This document shows, piece by piece, positions 8,006-16,402 of a stretch of DNA of 56,121 nucleotides; position 1 is the stretch's first letter, and the number at the start of each line of letters is the position of its first letter. The stretch lies in assembly GCA_045113775.1 (NCBI GenBank), contig JBGUJH010000153.1:1-56121 (forward strand). The letters run 5' to 3'. A program made the position numbers and the translations under genes. The notes beneath the pieces are model-generated. The model did no database searches. It was not told the origin of the DNA and worked only from the letters and a program-made list of their open reading frames with translations. The stretch is from CAG-791 sp045113775. GTDB lineage: Bacteria > Bacillota > Clostridia > Lachnospirales > Lachnospiraceae.

Positions 8006-8653
8006 TCAGCTTCTGATCTTGCCCAGATCTTTCTGTTCAAGCACAACCAACAGTTTGGTGTTCTCCTTAAGCGGCTGTTCCGGGTCCGTCATGGCCCAGT
8101 TGCCGTTATCGTCTTTACTCGCCACAACATTGATCCTGTGATTGTTTCGAAGATTCAAGTCGATCAATGATTTTCCGACCCATTCGGCCAGAGGCAGCAT
8201 TTCGATCATACAGATACTGTCGTCGACTTCGAAGTAGTCCAGCATGTTTTCAGAAGCCAGGATCGCGGCCGAGCGCTTCCCTGCGTATTCCTCCGGCTGG
8301 ATCACTTTGTCCGCTCCGACTTTGCTTAGAATGTACGTCATGCGCTCTGAAGAGCTCTTTGCTACGATCAGCGGCACACCCTGCTCTTTTGCGGCCACCA
8401 CGGCAAATATACTTGCCTCCAGATTGTCGCCTATAGCCACCACTGCGATATCCATATCCTTAAGTCCCAGAGACCGGAGACTTTTTTCATCCTCCAGATC
8501 CGCACAGACTGCTTCTGTACAGTAATCGGCTATTTCTTTTACTATGGTTTCTTCCCGATCTACTGCCAAAACATCCATTCCCATTTCGTTCAGCGACCGG
8601 ACAAGGCTCATTCCGTATTTTCCCAGTCCCAGAACCGCAATCGATTTTTTCAT
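8006..8653 (-). CDS. ktrA: KtrA-type potassium uptake regulatory subunit
   Basis: The 215-residue protein has an N-terminal RCK_N Rossmann domain with VLGLGKYGMSLV (GxGxxG, about 7-18), the acidic end of strand 2 in LAVDRE, and a C-terminal RCK_C domain (about 135-213). It is the cytoplasmic, nucleotide-gated ring that opens and closes the KtrB channel-like transporter. It follows ktrB by 12 bases in the same direction, as in Ktr operons. The length fits KtrA rather than the longer two-domain TrkA of proteobacteria. Confidence 0.92.
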   Translation of the reverse strand: MKKSIAVLGLGKYGMSLVRSLNEMGMDVLAVDREETIVKEIADYCTEAVCADLEDEKSLRSLGLKDMDIAVVAIGDNLEASIFAVVAAKEQGVPLIVAKSSSERMTYILSKVGADKVIQPEEYAGKRSAAILASENMLDYFEVDDSICMIEMLPLAEWVGKSLIDLNLRNNHRINVVASKDDNGNWAMTDPEQPLKENTKLLVVLEQKDLGKIRS

Positions 8654-8665
8654 TGTTATTTCTCC

Positions 8666-10042
8666 CTATCCGATAATGAAATCTCCCTCTGAGTAATGTA
8701 CATCGGGCTCTTCCTTCTTTCCTCCTGCGAGAAAGATCGCCATGGTGATCGGTCCGATCCGGCCAAGGTACATAGCCAGTGTGATGATCAGTTTTCCGGC
8801 TGTATTCAGCATGGGGGTCACTCCCCTGGTCAGTCCGACGGTAGCACACGCGCTTACCACTTCAAACAGGCCGTCCTCGATTCCTACAGGATTGGTAGAG
8901 ACCAGAAGCATCGTCAGCACCAGAATTGTTCCCATACTCACTTGGACGATCGCTGTTGCCTTCATCAGCTGCTCACTGCTCACTGACCGCTTATAAACAT
9001 GAGCGCTGTTTTTCCCTTTAATATAAGAAACCGTGTTTAAAACAAAAAGGAAAAACGTCGTGGTCTTGACGCCGCCTGCAGTACCGATCGGGGAGCCGCC
9101 TATAAACATCAGAAAATAAGCCGTAAGACAGGAAGAGTCTCTGAGTGCGCTCTGTGAAAAAGCTGCGAATCCTGCTGTGCGCAGCGTTACCGATTCAAAT
9201 ACACTGTTAAGCAGCTTCAGCGGAAATGACAGTTCACCCAGCGACTGCGGATTATTGTATTCCGCAGCAAAGATCACGCATGCTCCAAGCAGGATAAGTA
9301 AGAATGTGAGCGTTAGCACCAGCTTAGTATGTTCCGAATAACTCTTCCGAATCTGCGCTGCAGAATAGGACTGCTTCATACCCGCTTTCGTTTTGCTGTA
9401 GAGATCAAACCAGACGACATAGCCAAGTCCGCCTGTTATGATCAGGATCATCGTAACGAACAGGACAAGAGGATTGTTCCTGTATGGAGCAAGGCTGTCC
9501 GGCCCCAGAATGTCTATCCCTGCATTACAAAAAGCGGATACCGCAGTGAAAACGGAAGCCCATACGCCGCGAATAATACCGAAACGCGGAATGAAGGCAA
9601 ACATATACAGAATTGCTCCGATCAATTCCGCTATCAATGTTCCCCTGATAAGCTTTGCCAGAAATTCCAAAAGATCCGACAGACTCTCCAGATTCAGCGC
9701 GTCGCGAAGAAGCAGCCTCTCACTGAGGGAAAACTTCTTTCTCGTCATAAGTATCATCGTAGAGACGACAGTGATGACACCGAGTCCTCCGATCTGGATC
9801 AGTACAAGGATCACGATATGGCCGAATAAACTCCAATAGTTGTAAGTATCTACAGTCACAAGGCCTGTAACACATACAGAAGTTGTCGCTGTAAAGAGGG
9901 CGTCGACAAACGGCGCAGGTGTGCTGCTCGCTGAGGAAACAGGCAATACAAGAAACAGAGTTCCGATCAGGATCGCGCCGAGAAAACTCAGAGGAATCAG
10001 GTAGACGGAAGACAATTTAATTTTTTTAAGTTTATCCAACAT
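8666..10042 (-). CDS. ktrB: KtrB/TrkH-type potassium transporter, membrane subunit
   Basis: A 458-residue membrane protein built from four channel-like repeats. The selectivity-filter glycines are visible in TSVCVTGLVT, FCNAGIDIL, TLRTAGFAAF and SACATVGLTRG. About eight membrane helices alternate with the P-loops. It takes up potassium (usually sodium-coupled in Ktr systems) under control of KtrA, the next gene. First gene of the operon; transcription ends at the hairpin past ktrA. Confidence 0.93.
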   Translation of the reverse strand: MLDKLKKIKLSSVYLIPLSFLGAILIGTLFLVLPVSSASSTPAPFVDALFTATTSVCVTGLVTVDTYNYWSLFGHIVILVLIQIGGLGVITVVSTMILMTRKKFSLSERLLLRDALNLESLSDLLEFLAKLIRGTLIAELIGAILYMFAFIPRFGIIRGVWASVFTAVSAFCNAGIDILGPDSLAPYRNNPLVLFVTMILIITGGLGYVVWFDLYSKTKAGMKQSYSAAQIRKSYSEHTKLVLTLTFLLILLGACVIFAAEYNNPQSLGELSFPLKLLNSVFESVTLRTAGFAAFSQSALRDSSCLTAYFLMFIGGSPIGTAGGVKTTTFFLFVLNTVSYIKGKNSAHVYKRSVSSEQLMKATAIVQVSMGTILVLTMLLVSTNPVGIEDGLFEVVSACATVGLTRGVTPMLNTAGKLIITLAMYLGRIGPITMAIFLAGGKKEEPDVHYSEGDFIIG

Positions 10043-10150
10043 ACACTTATCATTTTCCTAATCAATATTTACAGTAATGCTAAACCATAAATGCATTTGT
10101 AATCAATATCCAAAATTCCGTTTTATCAAAAATATGCCTGTGCTAAAGAA

Positions 10151-10184
10151 ACGCAGCCCTGAAAAATCAAGGCTGCGTTTTTTG
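10151..10184. terminator. intrinsic terminator of the amino acid permease gene
   Basis: ACGCAGCC (10151-10158), a 12-base loop and GGCTGCGT (10171-10178), flanked by a T run on the plus strand and TTTCTTT on the minus strand. It lies between the permease stop and the ktrB start, both on the minus strand. Confidence 0.8.
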
Positions 10185-10231
10185 TCCAATCATTTAAAAA
10201 TGATCATTATCAACTAAACCGGAGCGGCTGC

Positions 10232-11650
10232 TCAGGCCTGCTCTCTCTTCTTAATAATGGGAAGAATAATACCGAGCGCTGTCAGCACGCAGGGAGTTAT
10301 TATATTGAGACACATTGTAAAGGGATCCGTGTCATAGACTCCCAGCAGGCAGCATGCTGCTGTTACGAAGAAACACCAGCCTCCTGCTATAAGCGCAAAG
10401 GTATCACTCTTGACAAACCTGTATTCCGGATTGAACCTGCTTCCTGCCTTGCGGAGCGCAATATATGCGGTAAATACCCAGAGGTAACGCATGGGCATGC
10501 AGACGGAATTGAGTTTTGTCAGCTGCTTGAGCACTTCGGCCGCGCCGGGAACGAAGGACTGGATCAGTATGATCGAGCCGGAAAGGATCGCGACCATCTT
10601 GATGCCGTTTACATAAGCGCCCGCATCGTTCTTTTTAAGAAGAGCGGTGGGAATGAACCTCTGAGATTCTTCGTTGTCGAGAAGCATACGAAGAGGCGCA
10701 TCGATACTGATGACCAGTGTTGAGAGCTGTCCGACAGCATTACAGAGCGCGTAAATGATAAGCAGTGTATCACCGATGCCGTAGTACTGCCCCAGTTTCT
10801 GGAAAGCCCAGTAAGCGCCGTTTGACACATAGGAGTTGAAGCTCTCTTCCGAGCCGTTGATCACGGCCGGATCAAACATCATTCCCATTGCGATAGTTCC
10901 CAGGATCGCGCATACCACGACCATGATCGCGAGCGTGATCATAGCCCGGGGGAATCCTTTACTGGGATCCTTCACCTTATTTACATAAGGGGAGATCTTC
11001 TCGCATCCGCCGACAGCAAATACAAGAATGGAAAGCGAGGTAAAATATTTGACATTAAACTGCGGGATCAGGTTCTTCAGGCTGAAGTCCAGAGATACAT
11101 AGTCGGCGCCGGGATTGATCGCGCGCGCCCCAAACATCATGATGATGTAGAGAATGGACATAATGAACATGCTTGTTCCCGCGATCGTGGCAAGTTTCTT
11201 GAGCGGATTGAGTCCGCGGCTCGCGACCCAGCAGAAGATCAGCAGTACCGCAAAGGTAGCCAGCTGAACTCCGATGGTCGGAAATGTATCGTAAGTCTCC
11301 GCGTTGCGGAAAATCGCCCAGCTCAGTGCCTTGAGTCCTCCGGAAGACTTACTGGCAATATAGGTGATGTGGCAGGCCCAATATGTCCAGCCCGCGTAGT
11401 AAGCGAGTTTAGGTCCTGTTGTCTTGAGGATCCACGAGCTCACTCCTCCGCCCGACTCCTTAAATGCGGAGCCCAGCTCACCGACCATAAGCGCGTAAGG
11501 TATAAAGTAGAGGGCAAACATCAGAATCCAGCTGAAGATGACCTGTATACCGTTAAAATAGACAAAACCGTTCAGAACATTACCAAATCCCCAGACAGTG
11601 GAAAACGCCATGAAAGCAAGCGTTGACCACTTAATATACTTTGACTCCAT
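10232..11650 (-). CDS. APC-superfamily amino acid permease
   Basis: A 472-residue protein with about 12 hydrophobic helices and APC-superfamily character: an N-terminal FSTVWGFGNVLNGF helix with the broken glycine-rich segment that contacts substrate, SWILKTTGPKLAYYAGWTYWA in helix 3, and FAVGGCEKISPYVNKVKDPSKGFPRA around helix 6 and its loop. It resembles YfnA/glutamate-GABA-antiporter-type carriers. Substrate unknown; the neighbouring M18 aminopeptidase suggests peptide-derived amino acids. It ends in the 10151 hairpin. The start has AGGAG upstream, 47 bases after the aminopeptidase stop, so the pair may be one transcript. Confidence 0.85.
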   Translation of the reverse strand: MESKYIKWSTLAFMAFSTVWGFGNVLNGFVYFNGIQVIFSWILMFALYFIPYALMVGELGSAFKESGGGVSSWILKTTGPKLAYYAGWTYWACHITYIASKSSGGLKALSWAIFRNAETYDTFPTIGVQLATFAVLLIFCWVASRGLNPLKKLATIAGTSMFIMSILYIIMMFGARAINPGADYVSLDFSLKNLIPQFNVKYFTSLSILVFAVGGCEKISPYVNKVKDPSKGFPRAMITLAIMVVVCAILGTIAMGMMFDPAVINGSEESFNSYVSNGAYWAFQKLGQYYGIGDTLLIIYALCNAVGQLSTLVISIDAPLRMLLDNEESQRFIPTALLKKNDAGAYVNGIKMVAILSGSIILIQSFVPGAAEVLKQLTKLNSVCMPMRYLWVFTAYIALRKAGSRFNPEYRFVKSDTFALIAGGWCFFVTAACCLLGVYDTDPFTMCLNIITPCVLTALGIILPIIKKREQA

Positions 11651-11696
11651 TTCAAAAAAGCTCCTTAATTTCAGTAAAGATAATCAGTCTTTGCTT

Positions 11697-13016
11697 TTAG
11701 AATTTCAGTTTATAGTTACCATTTCCTGTTCCCTCAACAGAGGAAGAGAACAGTACTTTTGCCGCCTCAATAAGATACGCCGTATCCTTTGCTCCGGCTG
11801 TTTCATAAGGTGAATGCATTGCGAGCTGCGCAAGTCCGATATCCACGGTATTCAAAGCTACCTGGCTCTGCGAAATATTGCCCAGAGTCGAACCTCCGAG
11901 CATATCAGAACGATTTGAAAACGTCTGATAGGGAACATCAGCCTTAGTGCATATTGCGCGCATGATCGCTCCGGAAACCGCGTCCGTCGTATACTTCTGG
12001 TTTGCGCTGTACTTAATGACGATTCCCTTATTGAGAAAGGGGCGGTTGGTCGGATCTGTTTTATCCGTATGATTGGGATGAACTGCGTGCGCATTGTCTG
12101 CAGAGACAAGGAAACTGGACGCAATGCTCATCAGGAATTCATCTTCTGTCCTTCCCATTCCCCTGTTGATTCGGTGGAGCGTATCTCTAAGGAAAGAGCC
12201 TGCTGCACCCTGCTTTGTGCCGGATCCTACCTCCTCATTGTCAAACACGCAATGAACTGCCACCGAGTCTTTAGGTGACGCCTCAATAAAGCCCTTTAAT
12301 GAGGCAAACGCACACTGAAGATCATCGAGGCGTCCGCTTGCGATGAACTCATTATTAAGGCCGAGACTGACGGCAGGCATACGGTTATAGAGGAACAGGT
12401 CCGTATCAAGAATATCCTCGGCATCTACTCCGGCCTCCAAAGCAATTAAATCCCGAAAAGCGTCCGATTCCTCCCCCTTCTCACAGAAAAGCGGCAGCAT
12501 ATCTTTCTGCGCATTAAATTTGTACCCGTCATTTACCTGACGATTCATATGAATAGCCAGGTTGGGGATGATCAAAAGATCCCTGTCAACATTAACAAGC
12601 CTCGTCTCAATGCCCTCTTTCGTCCTGACGATCACTCTCCCCGCGACAGAGAGCGGCCTGTCGAGCCACGGAGCGCACAGCATGCCGCCATATCTCTCAA
12701 CATTGAGCGTCACATACCGCTTGTCTACTGTAATTTCGGCATTTGCTTTGATCTTAAATACCGGGGAATCACTATGGCTGGCCATCATCTGGAACCCGAT
12801 GTATTCTGCCTTTGGAATACGGAAAGCAATGATCGCAGATCCATTTCTGGTCACATAATATCCTTTGCCCGTCTCAAGTTTCCACGGTGCACCCTCATAT
12901 AGACGAATCATACCGGCCTGCTGTAAGATGTCACACATATTTTGAACTGCATAAAACGCATTAGGACTATGATCCAGAAATGAAAAGAGTTCTCTATTAA
13001 CATGATCGAAATTCAT
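11697..13016 (-). CDS. M18 family aminopeptidase
   Basis: A 439-residue M18 (aspartyl aminopeptidase-like) enzyme. Metal-binding and catalytic segments are all present: MMASHSDSP (His), SGRLDDL (bridging Asp), FDNEEVGSGTKQGA (Glu-Glu), VSADNAHAVHPN and a C-terminal AMHSPYE (His). It removes N-terminal residues, often acidic ones, from peptides in the cytoplasm with two zinc ions. The frame is open seven codons further, but AGGAGG at 13022-13027 sits correctly for the ATG at 13016. It has its own consensus promoter and the amino acid permease gene follows, suggesting a peptide or amino acid use unit. Confidence 0.94.
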   Translation of the reverse strand: MNFDHVNRELFSFLDHSPNAFYAVQNMCDILQQAGMIRLYEGAPWKLETGKGYYVTRNGSAIIAFRIPKAEYIGFQMMASHSDSPVFKIKANAEITVDKRYVTLNVERYGGMLCAPWLDRPLSVAGRVIVRTKEGIETRLVNVDRDLLIIPNLAIHMNRQVNDGYKFNAQKDMLPLFCEKGEESDAFRDLIALEAGVDAEDILDTDLFLYNRMPAVSLGLNNEFIASGRLDDLQCAFASLKGFIEASPKDSVAVHCVFDNEEVGSGTKQGAAGSFLRDTLHRINRGMGRTEDEFLMSIASSFLVSADNAHAVHPNHTDKTDPTNRPFLNKGIVIKYSANQKYTTDAVSGAIMRAICTKADVPYQTFSNRSDMLGGSTLGNISQSQVALNTVDIGLAQLAMHSPYETAGAKDTAYLIEAAKVLFSSSVEGTGNGNYKLKF

Positions 13017-13063
13017 CTCTTTTCCTCCTTTGTTCAATATTTTTCATGTTATAGGCCACAGAG

Positions 13064-13092
13064 ATTATATCACTAAAAATGAGCTGACTCAA
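13064..13092 (-). promoter_or_regulatory. sigma-A-type promoter of the M18 aminopeptidase gene
   Basis: On the minus strand, TTGAGT (13092-13087), a 17-base spacer and TATAAT (13069-13064), about 48 bases before the start codon. Confidence 0.8.
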
Positions 13093-13271
13093 CTGTTTAC
13101 GGCAACGCCTCAAAACCGAGGGTCTCCGTGAAACTTCGGTTTCTTTTCCAATATCATGCTTCGAATCTTTCATGAACAAGATATCGTTATATGTTTTACT
13201 ATCTGTGATAAAATTGGAGATGATTTACATATGTCAGAACGAAATGATCAATTTCAGAGGAGTAATTGCAG

Positions 13272-14468
13272 ATGTCGAAAATACAAACGGAAAAAAGGCA
13301 CGATACGCTCCCGGAAGCAGCATCATCTGCCCAAAAGTATTATAATACCGGTTTAGCCTGTTTCGGGCTCAGCGGCATCTGCGCAATATCGGCGGGTGTG
13401 ATCGTGAGCCTGATCAGGGACAGGTACGGTTTTTCTTACGGCCTGACAGGGACCATGATCTCTACAATGAGCATAGGAAATATGGCAGCTCTCTTTTTTG
13501 CCGGAATCCTGCCTGTAAAGCTCGGTGAGAAGAGAACGACGCTCCTTATGTGCAGCGGATACTCAATCGGATATCTGCTTATGGGCATCACCGGTAATCC
13601 CCTGCTCCTGATGACTGCCTTTCTGGCAGCCGGAATCGCAAAGGGCTGTACGGCCAACAAATGTACTGTTCTCGTAGGCAATTATACGGTTGACCGGGCC
13701 AGGGGAATGAGTGTCATGAATGCATATTTTGCCGCGGGCGCGCTGCTCTGTCCGCTGCTCATCAGTGCGGCGGGCTATTTGGGAAGAGTGTTTCCTGACT
13801 CTGTTATGCTGCAGCCGATCAGTATCGCAGCCGCAGGGCTTGTTATGTGGCTGGCTTTTGCGCGCGCCGGACTGCCGGATTCTGTATTTCCCGATCAGCA
13901 GAAAAAAAGCGGCGGGACCAATGATTTTTTCAGGAATCCCGTCTTCTGGATCATGACGTTCCTGCTGTTCTGCGAAAACGGCGCGGAGTACAGCGTGAAC
14001 GGATGGATGGTGACGTACTATAAAAATGAGCATATTCTGAGCGCTTCGCTGAGCTCTTACGCCGTGACGATCCAGTGGGCGGCAATGCTGATCGGACGAC
14101 TTCTGATCGCCTATGTGATCAGGATCAGGGACATGTTTAAATTCCTCACTGCAATGGGGGCTGCGATCAGCTTAATTTACTGTGTGCTGGTATCTGTTCA
14201 TTCCCCTGCAGCCGCAGTGATCGCGCTCGCTCTTTTCTCCCTTGCTATCTCCGGGCTGTACCCTTTAGCTGTAGCCGGGATTGGAGAGATGACTACCTCG
14301 GAGAGTGTCGGCGTAATGCTGTCCATCGCCGGATTCGGCGGAATCCTCTTTCCGTGGATCATTGGAATGGTTGCGGACCGCTTCGGACTGCGCATAGGAA
14401 TGGCTGTCAATCTGCTCCCCTGCGTCGGCACACTTGTCATGAGTCTTCTCATGTGCAGACGCAGGTGA
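13272..14468 (+). CDS. MFS transporter
   Basis: A 398-residue major facilitator with about 12 membrane helices in two halves. The loop 2-3 signature is seen in a relaxed form (FAGILPVKLGEKRTTLL, about 75-91) and repeated in the second half (WIIGMVADRFGLRIGMA). Function and substrate are not evident; the size and the mixed polar helices resemble sugar or anion/drug MFS members. GAGGAG lies 10 bases before the ATG at 13272; a TTG six bases upstream is less likely. It is divergent from the aminopeptidase gene and convergent with the Fic-STAS-kinase gene 33 bases on. Confidence 0.85.
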   Translation: MSKIQTEKRHDTLPEAASSAQKYYNTGLACFGLSGICAISAGVIVSLIRDRYGFSYGLTGTMISTMSIGNMAALFFAGILPVKLGEKRTTLLMCSGYSIGYLLMGITGNPLLLMTAFLAAGIAKGCTANKCTVLVGNYTVDRARGMSVMNAYFAAGALLCPLLISAAGYLGRVFPDSVMLQPISIAAAGLVMWLAFARAGLPDSVFPDQQKKSGGTNDFFRNPVFWIMTFLLFCENGAEYSVNGWMVTYYKNEHILSASLSSYAVTIQWAAMLIGRLLIAYVIRIRDMFKFLTAMGAAISLIYCVLVSVHSPAAAVIALALFSLAISGLYPLAVAGIGEMTTSESVGVMLSIAGFGGILFPWIIGMVADRFGLRIGMAVNLLPCVGTLVMSLLMCRRR

Positions 14469-14501
14469 CAGGAATGATCAGAGACCGGGCTCTGTTTTAC
14501 C

Positions 14502-16340
14502 TCACATGATATCAATGCATCTCTCCAGCTCATTCCCCCATCCGGAAATGAGCTCAGGTCTTTCATTGTTTTTGATGATCTTTGCAAGGGCCAGTATCGT
14601 TCCGATCAGTTTTGCTATATTGACTTTTTTCTTCGCTGTCTCTTCCTGCTCATCCTTAAAATACTCGCCGATAAGAATATCCCAAATTTTCTGACACTCG
14701 TCGAACGAAATATCAAGGAAACAATTGTAATCAGTGATTCCTTTATTCTCATTGCATAAGAGTGCTCTGTAAAGCGCCCCAAGATCATATACCGACTTAC
14801 CGGTCGAGAATGAATCAAAGTCAATGAACATCATCTCATCTCCGCTGATCATAACATTTTTAGGATGGATATCGCCGTGTACAAGGCATTCGGGTTCGTC
14901 CACCGCTTCTATGAGCTCCCTTGCCCTGCCCTTGTAGTTCTCCTGCAGAACGCGGTCACATCTGTCAGCTTTCCCCAGTATCTCTTCGCCGAACATATTC
15001 CTCATAAACAGTCTCAGTTTCTTTTCGTCGCGGATCTGATGGAGCTGTTTGACAAACTGAGCGTAGCGGATGAGATACTCATCACTGTCCTTTTCAGACG
15101 TTATGACCTGCATGAGAGATTTGGAATTGATAAGTTCCATCAGTGTGACGATTTTGCCCTCATACATGGCATACCCGAAGGAGAAAGGTGCGGGAACACC
15201 TGAAATGAGCGCGTTCTTCTGAGCGATCCTGTGTTTGACAATATCGTAATAGTCAGGGTCATTTTTAAACGTCTTAGCTACCACTTCGTCGGACACTCTG
15301 TAAATTATGCCGTTCGCGCCCTCATTAATCTTTTCACATTTGCTCAGGTCGATCTCCCGAAGCCGGTCATTTCTGTCCAGGTATGCTCCAAATCCCTCGA
15401 CCACAAACAGAACCAGGCAGTCGGCATTGAGATTTTTCAGTACAAACCTTTTTCCGGACGTTCTCAGATCTTTAAAAACATTGATGCAGTCTATATCGAT
15501 CCATGCCACCGAGCTGAAGTCATACGTCACATGAGCATCACTGAGTTTTTCGTAAAACTTCTCAATGTTCACACGGAATATACGGTTTCTCTCTCCTGTG
15601 AGATAGCCGGTCAGATGACATATATATGAACCGTCATCCGTTTTCTCCATGACGTTGTTGAAGCTGGTCTCCCTGCTCGGACACAAAAACAGGTAGTAGG
15701 ACACAAAGTTCCAGAATCCGGGATCTGACATGAGTTTATGCAGGTCACTGACCGTCGGGATCGTGTCGCGTACTGCATTTTTGTAATATTCCTCTCTGGA
15801 TGTGTATTCAGGACACTGCAGGTCAAAACGCATAAAAAAATATGTGCTTATGAGCATTGATATTTTACCGCAGCCGTCCGAAAAAAAGTGCGCCGTAATA
15901 TTGATGACGTATTCGCAGAACGCGGCGACCTCCTCCACTTCAAAACATTGGGAAGTGAGCAGCCAATAGAGAATGTCAATGAACCACTCCCACATGGCCG
16001 GAATATCTTTTATTCTCGCGTAATTGAACTTGGAGCTGTCTTCTCCGCTCCTGAAAAGGCGTCCCTCTTTAACGATCCCCTTGTTTGTGATCTCAGCTGT
16101 CTCAAGCACCAGCTTCTCAAGTTCTTCAGCTGATTTGAAATTCCGCCGGCGGTTTTCAAACAGATATCTGATCGCAAGGTCTGTGTTGTCCAATGCGAGG
16201 TTTTTGGCGGCGTCGGCGCTGCCCGCAGCCATCGAATCAGTTTTTGTAGCGCTTGCCGACAGGTCCAGCTTGCCGTTCGCAGTACGCGACATGACCATCA
16301 TGTTCCTCTTGAACTGGTCGCGGTAGTCATTCAGAGTCAT
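14502..16340 (-). CDS. Fic-like/STAS-like/aminoglycoside-kinase-fold fusion protein
   Basis: A 612-residue soluble protein in three parts. Residues about 55-200 look like a Fic fold: an AEELEKLVLETAE helix, a segment with FRSGED, and the active-site loop HFFSDGCGKIS (151-161), matching H-x-F-x-D/E-G-N-G-R/K except that the usual Asn is Cys157. Residues about 240-325 look like STAS: YDFSSVAWIDIDCINVFKD keeps the Asp but lacks the phosphorylatable Ser after it. Residues about 336-600 are a kinase of the APH/choline kinase type: INEGANGIIYRV, Lys356, LVHGDIHPKNVM (Asp490, Asn495) and MFIDFDS. GGAGGT lies 7 bases before the start. It follows the S10 peptidase gene by 62 bases. The native substrate is unknown; a resistance role is unlikely given the fusion. 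Confidence 0.78.
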   Translation of the reverse strand: MTLNDYRDQFKRNMMVMSRTANGKLDLSASATKTDSMAAGSADAAKNLALDNTDLAIRYLFENRRRNFKSAEELEKLVLETAEITNKGIVKEGRLFRSGEDSSKFNYARIKDIPAMWEWFIDILYWLLTSQCFEVEEVAAFCEYVINITAHFFSDGCGKISMLISTYFFMRFDLQCPEYTSREEYYKNAVRDTIPTVSDLHKLMSDPGFWNFVSYYLFLCPSRETSFNNVMEKTDDGSYICHLTGYLTGERNRIFRVNIEKFYEKLSDAHVTYDFSSVAWIDIDCINVFKDLRTSGKRFVLKNLNADCLVLFVVEGFGAYLDRNDRLREIDLSKCEKINEGANGIIYRVSDEVVAKTFKNDPDYYDIVKHRIAQKNALISGVPAPFSFGYAMYEGKIVTLMELINSKSLMQVITSEKDSDEYLIRYAQFVKQLHQIRDEKKLRLFMRNMFGEEILGKADRCDRVLQENYKGRARELIEAVDEPECLVHGDIHPKNVMISGDEMMFIDFDSFSTGKSVYDLGALYRALLCNENKGITDYNCFLDISFDECQKIWDILIGEYFKDEQEETAKKKVNIAKLIGTILALAKIIKNNERPELISGWGNELERCIDIM

Positions 16341-16402
16341 CGTTACACCTCCGTTTTCTTTTTATAGTTTAAAGGCTCACACAGCTAGCCGCTTGTCAGC
16401 AC

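Noticed and set aside
7847..8170. A 107-codon plus-strand frame after the tRNA
   Set aside because: It runs through a terminator hairpin and into the antisense of ktrA.
14502..16340. Aminoglycoside phosphotransferase (resistance gene)
   Set aside because: The kinase fold is fused to Fic-like and STAS-like parts; this points to signalling, and nothing indicates an antibiotic substrate.
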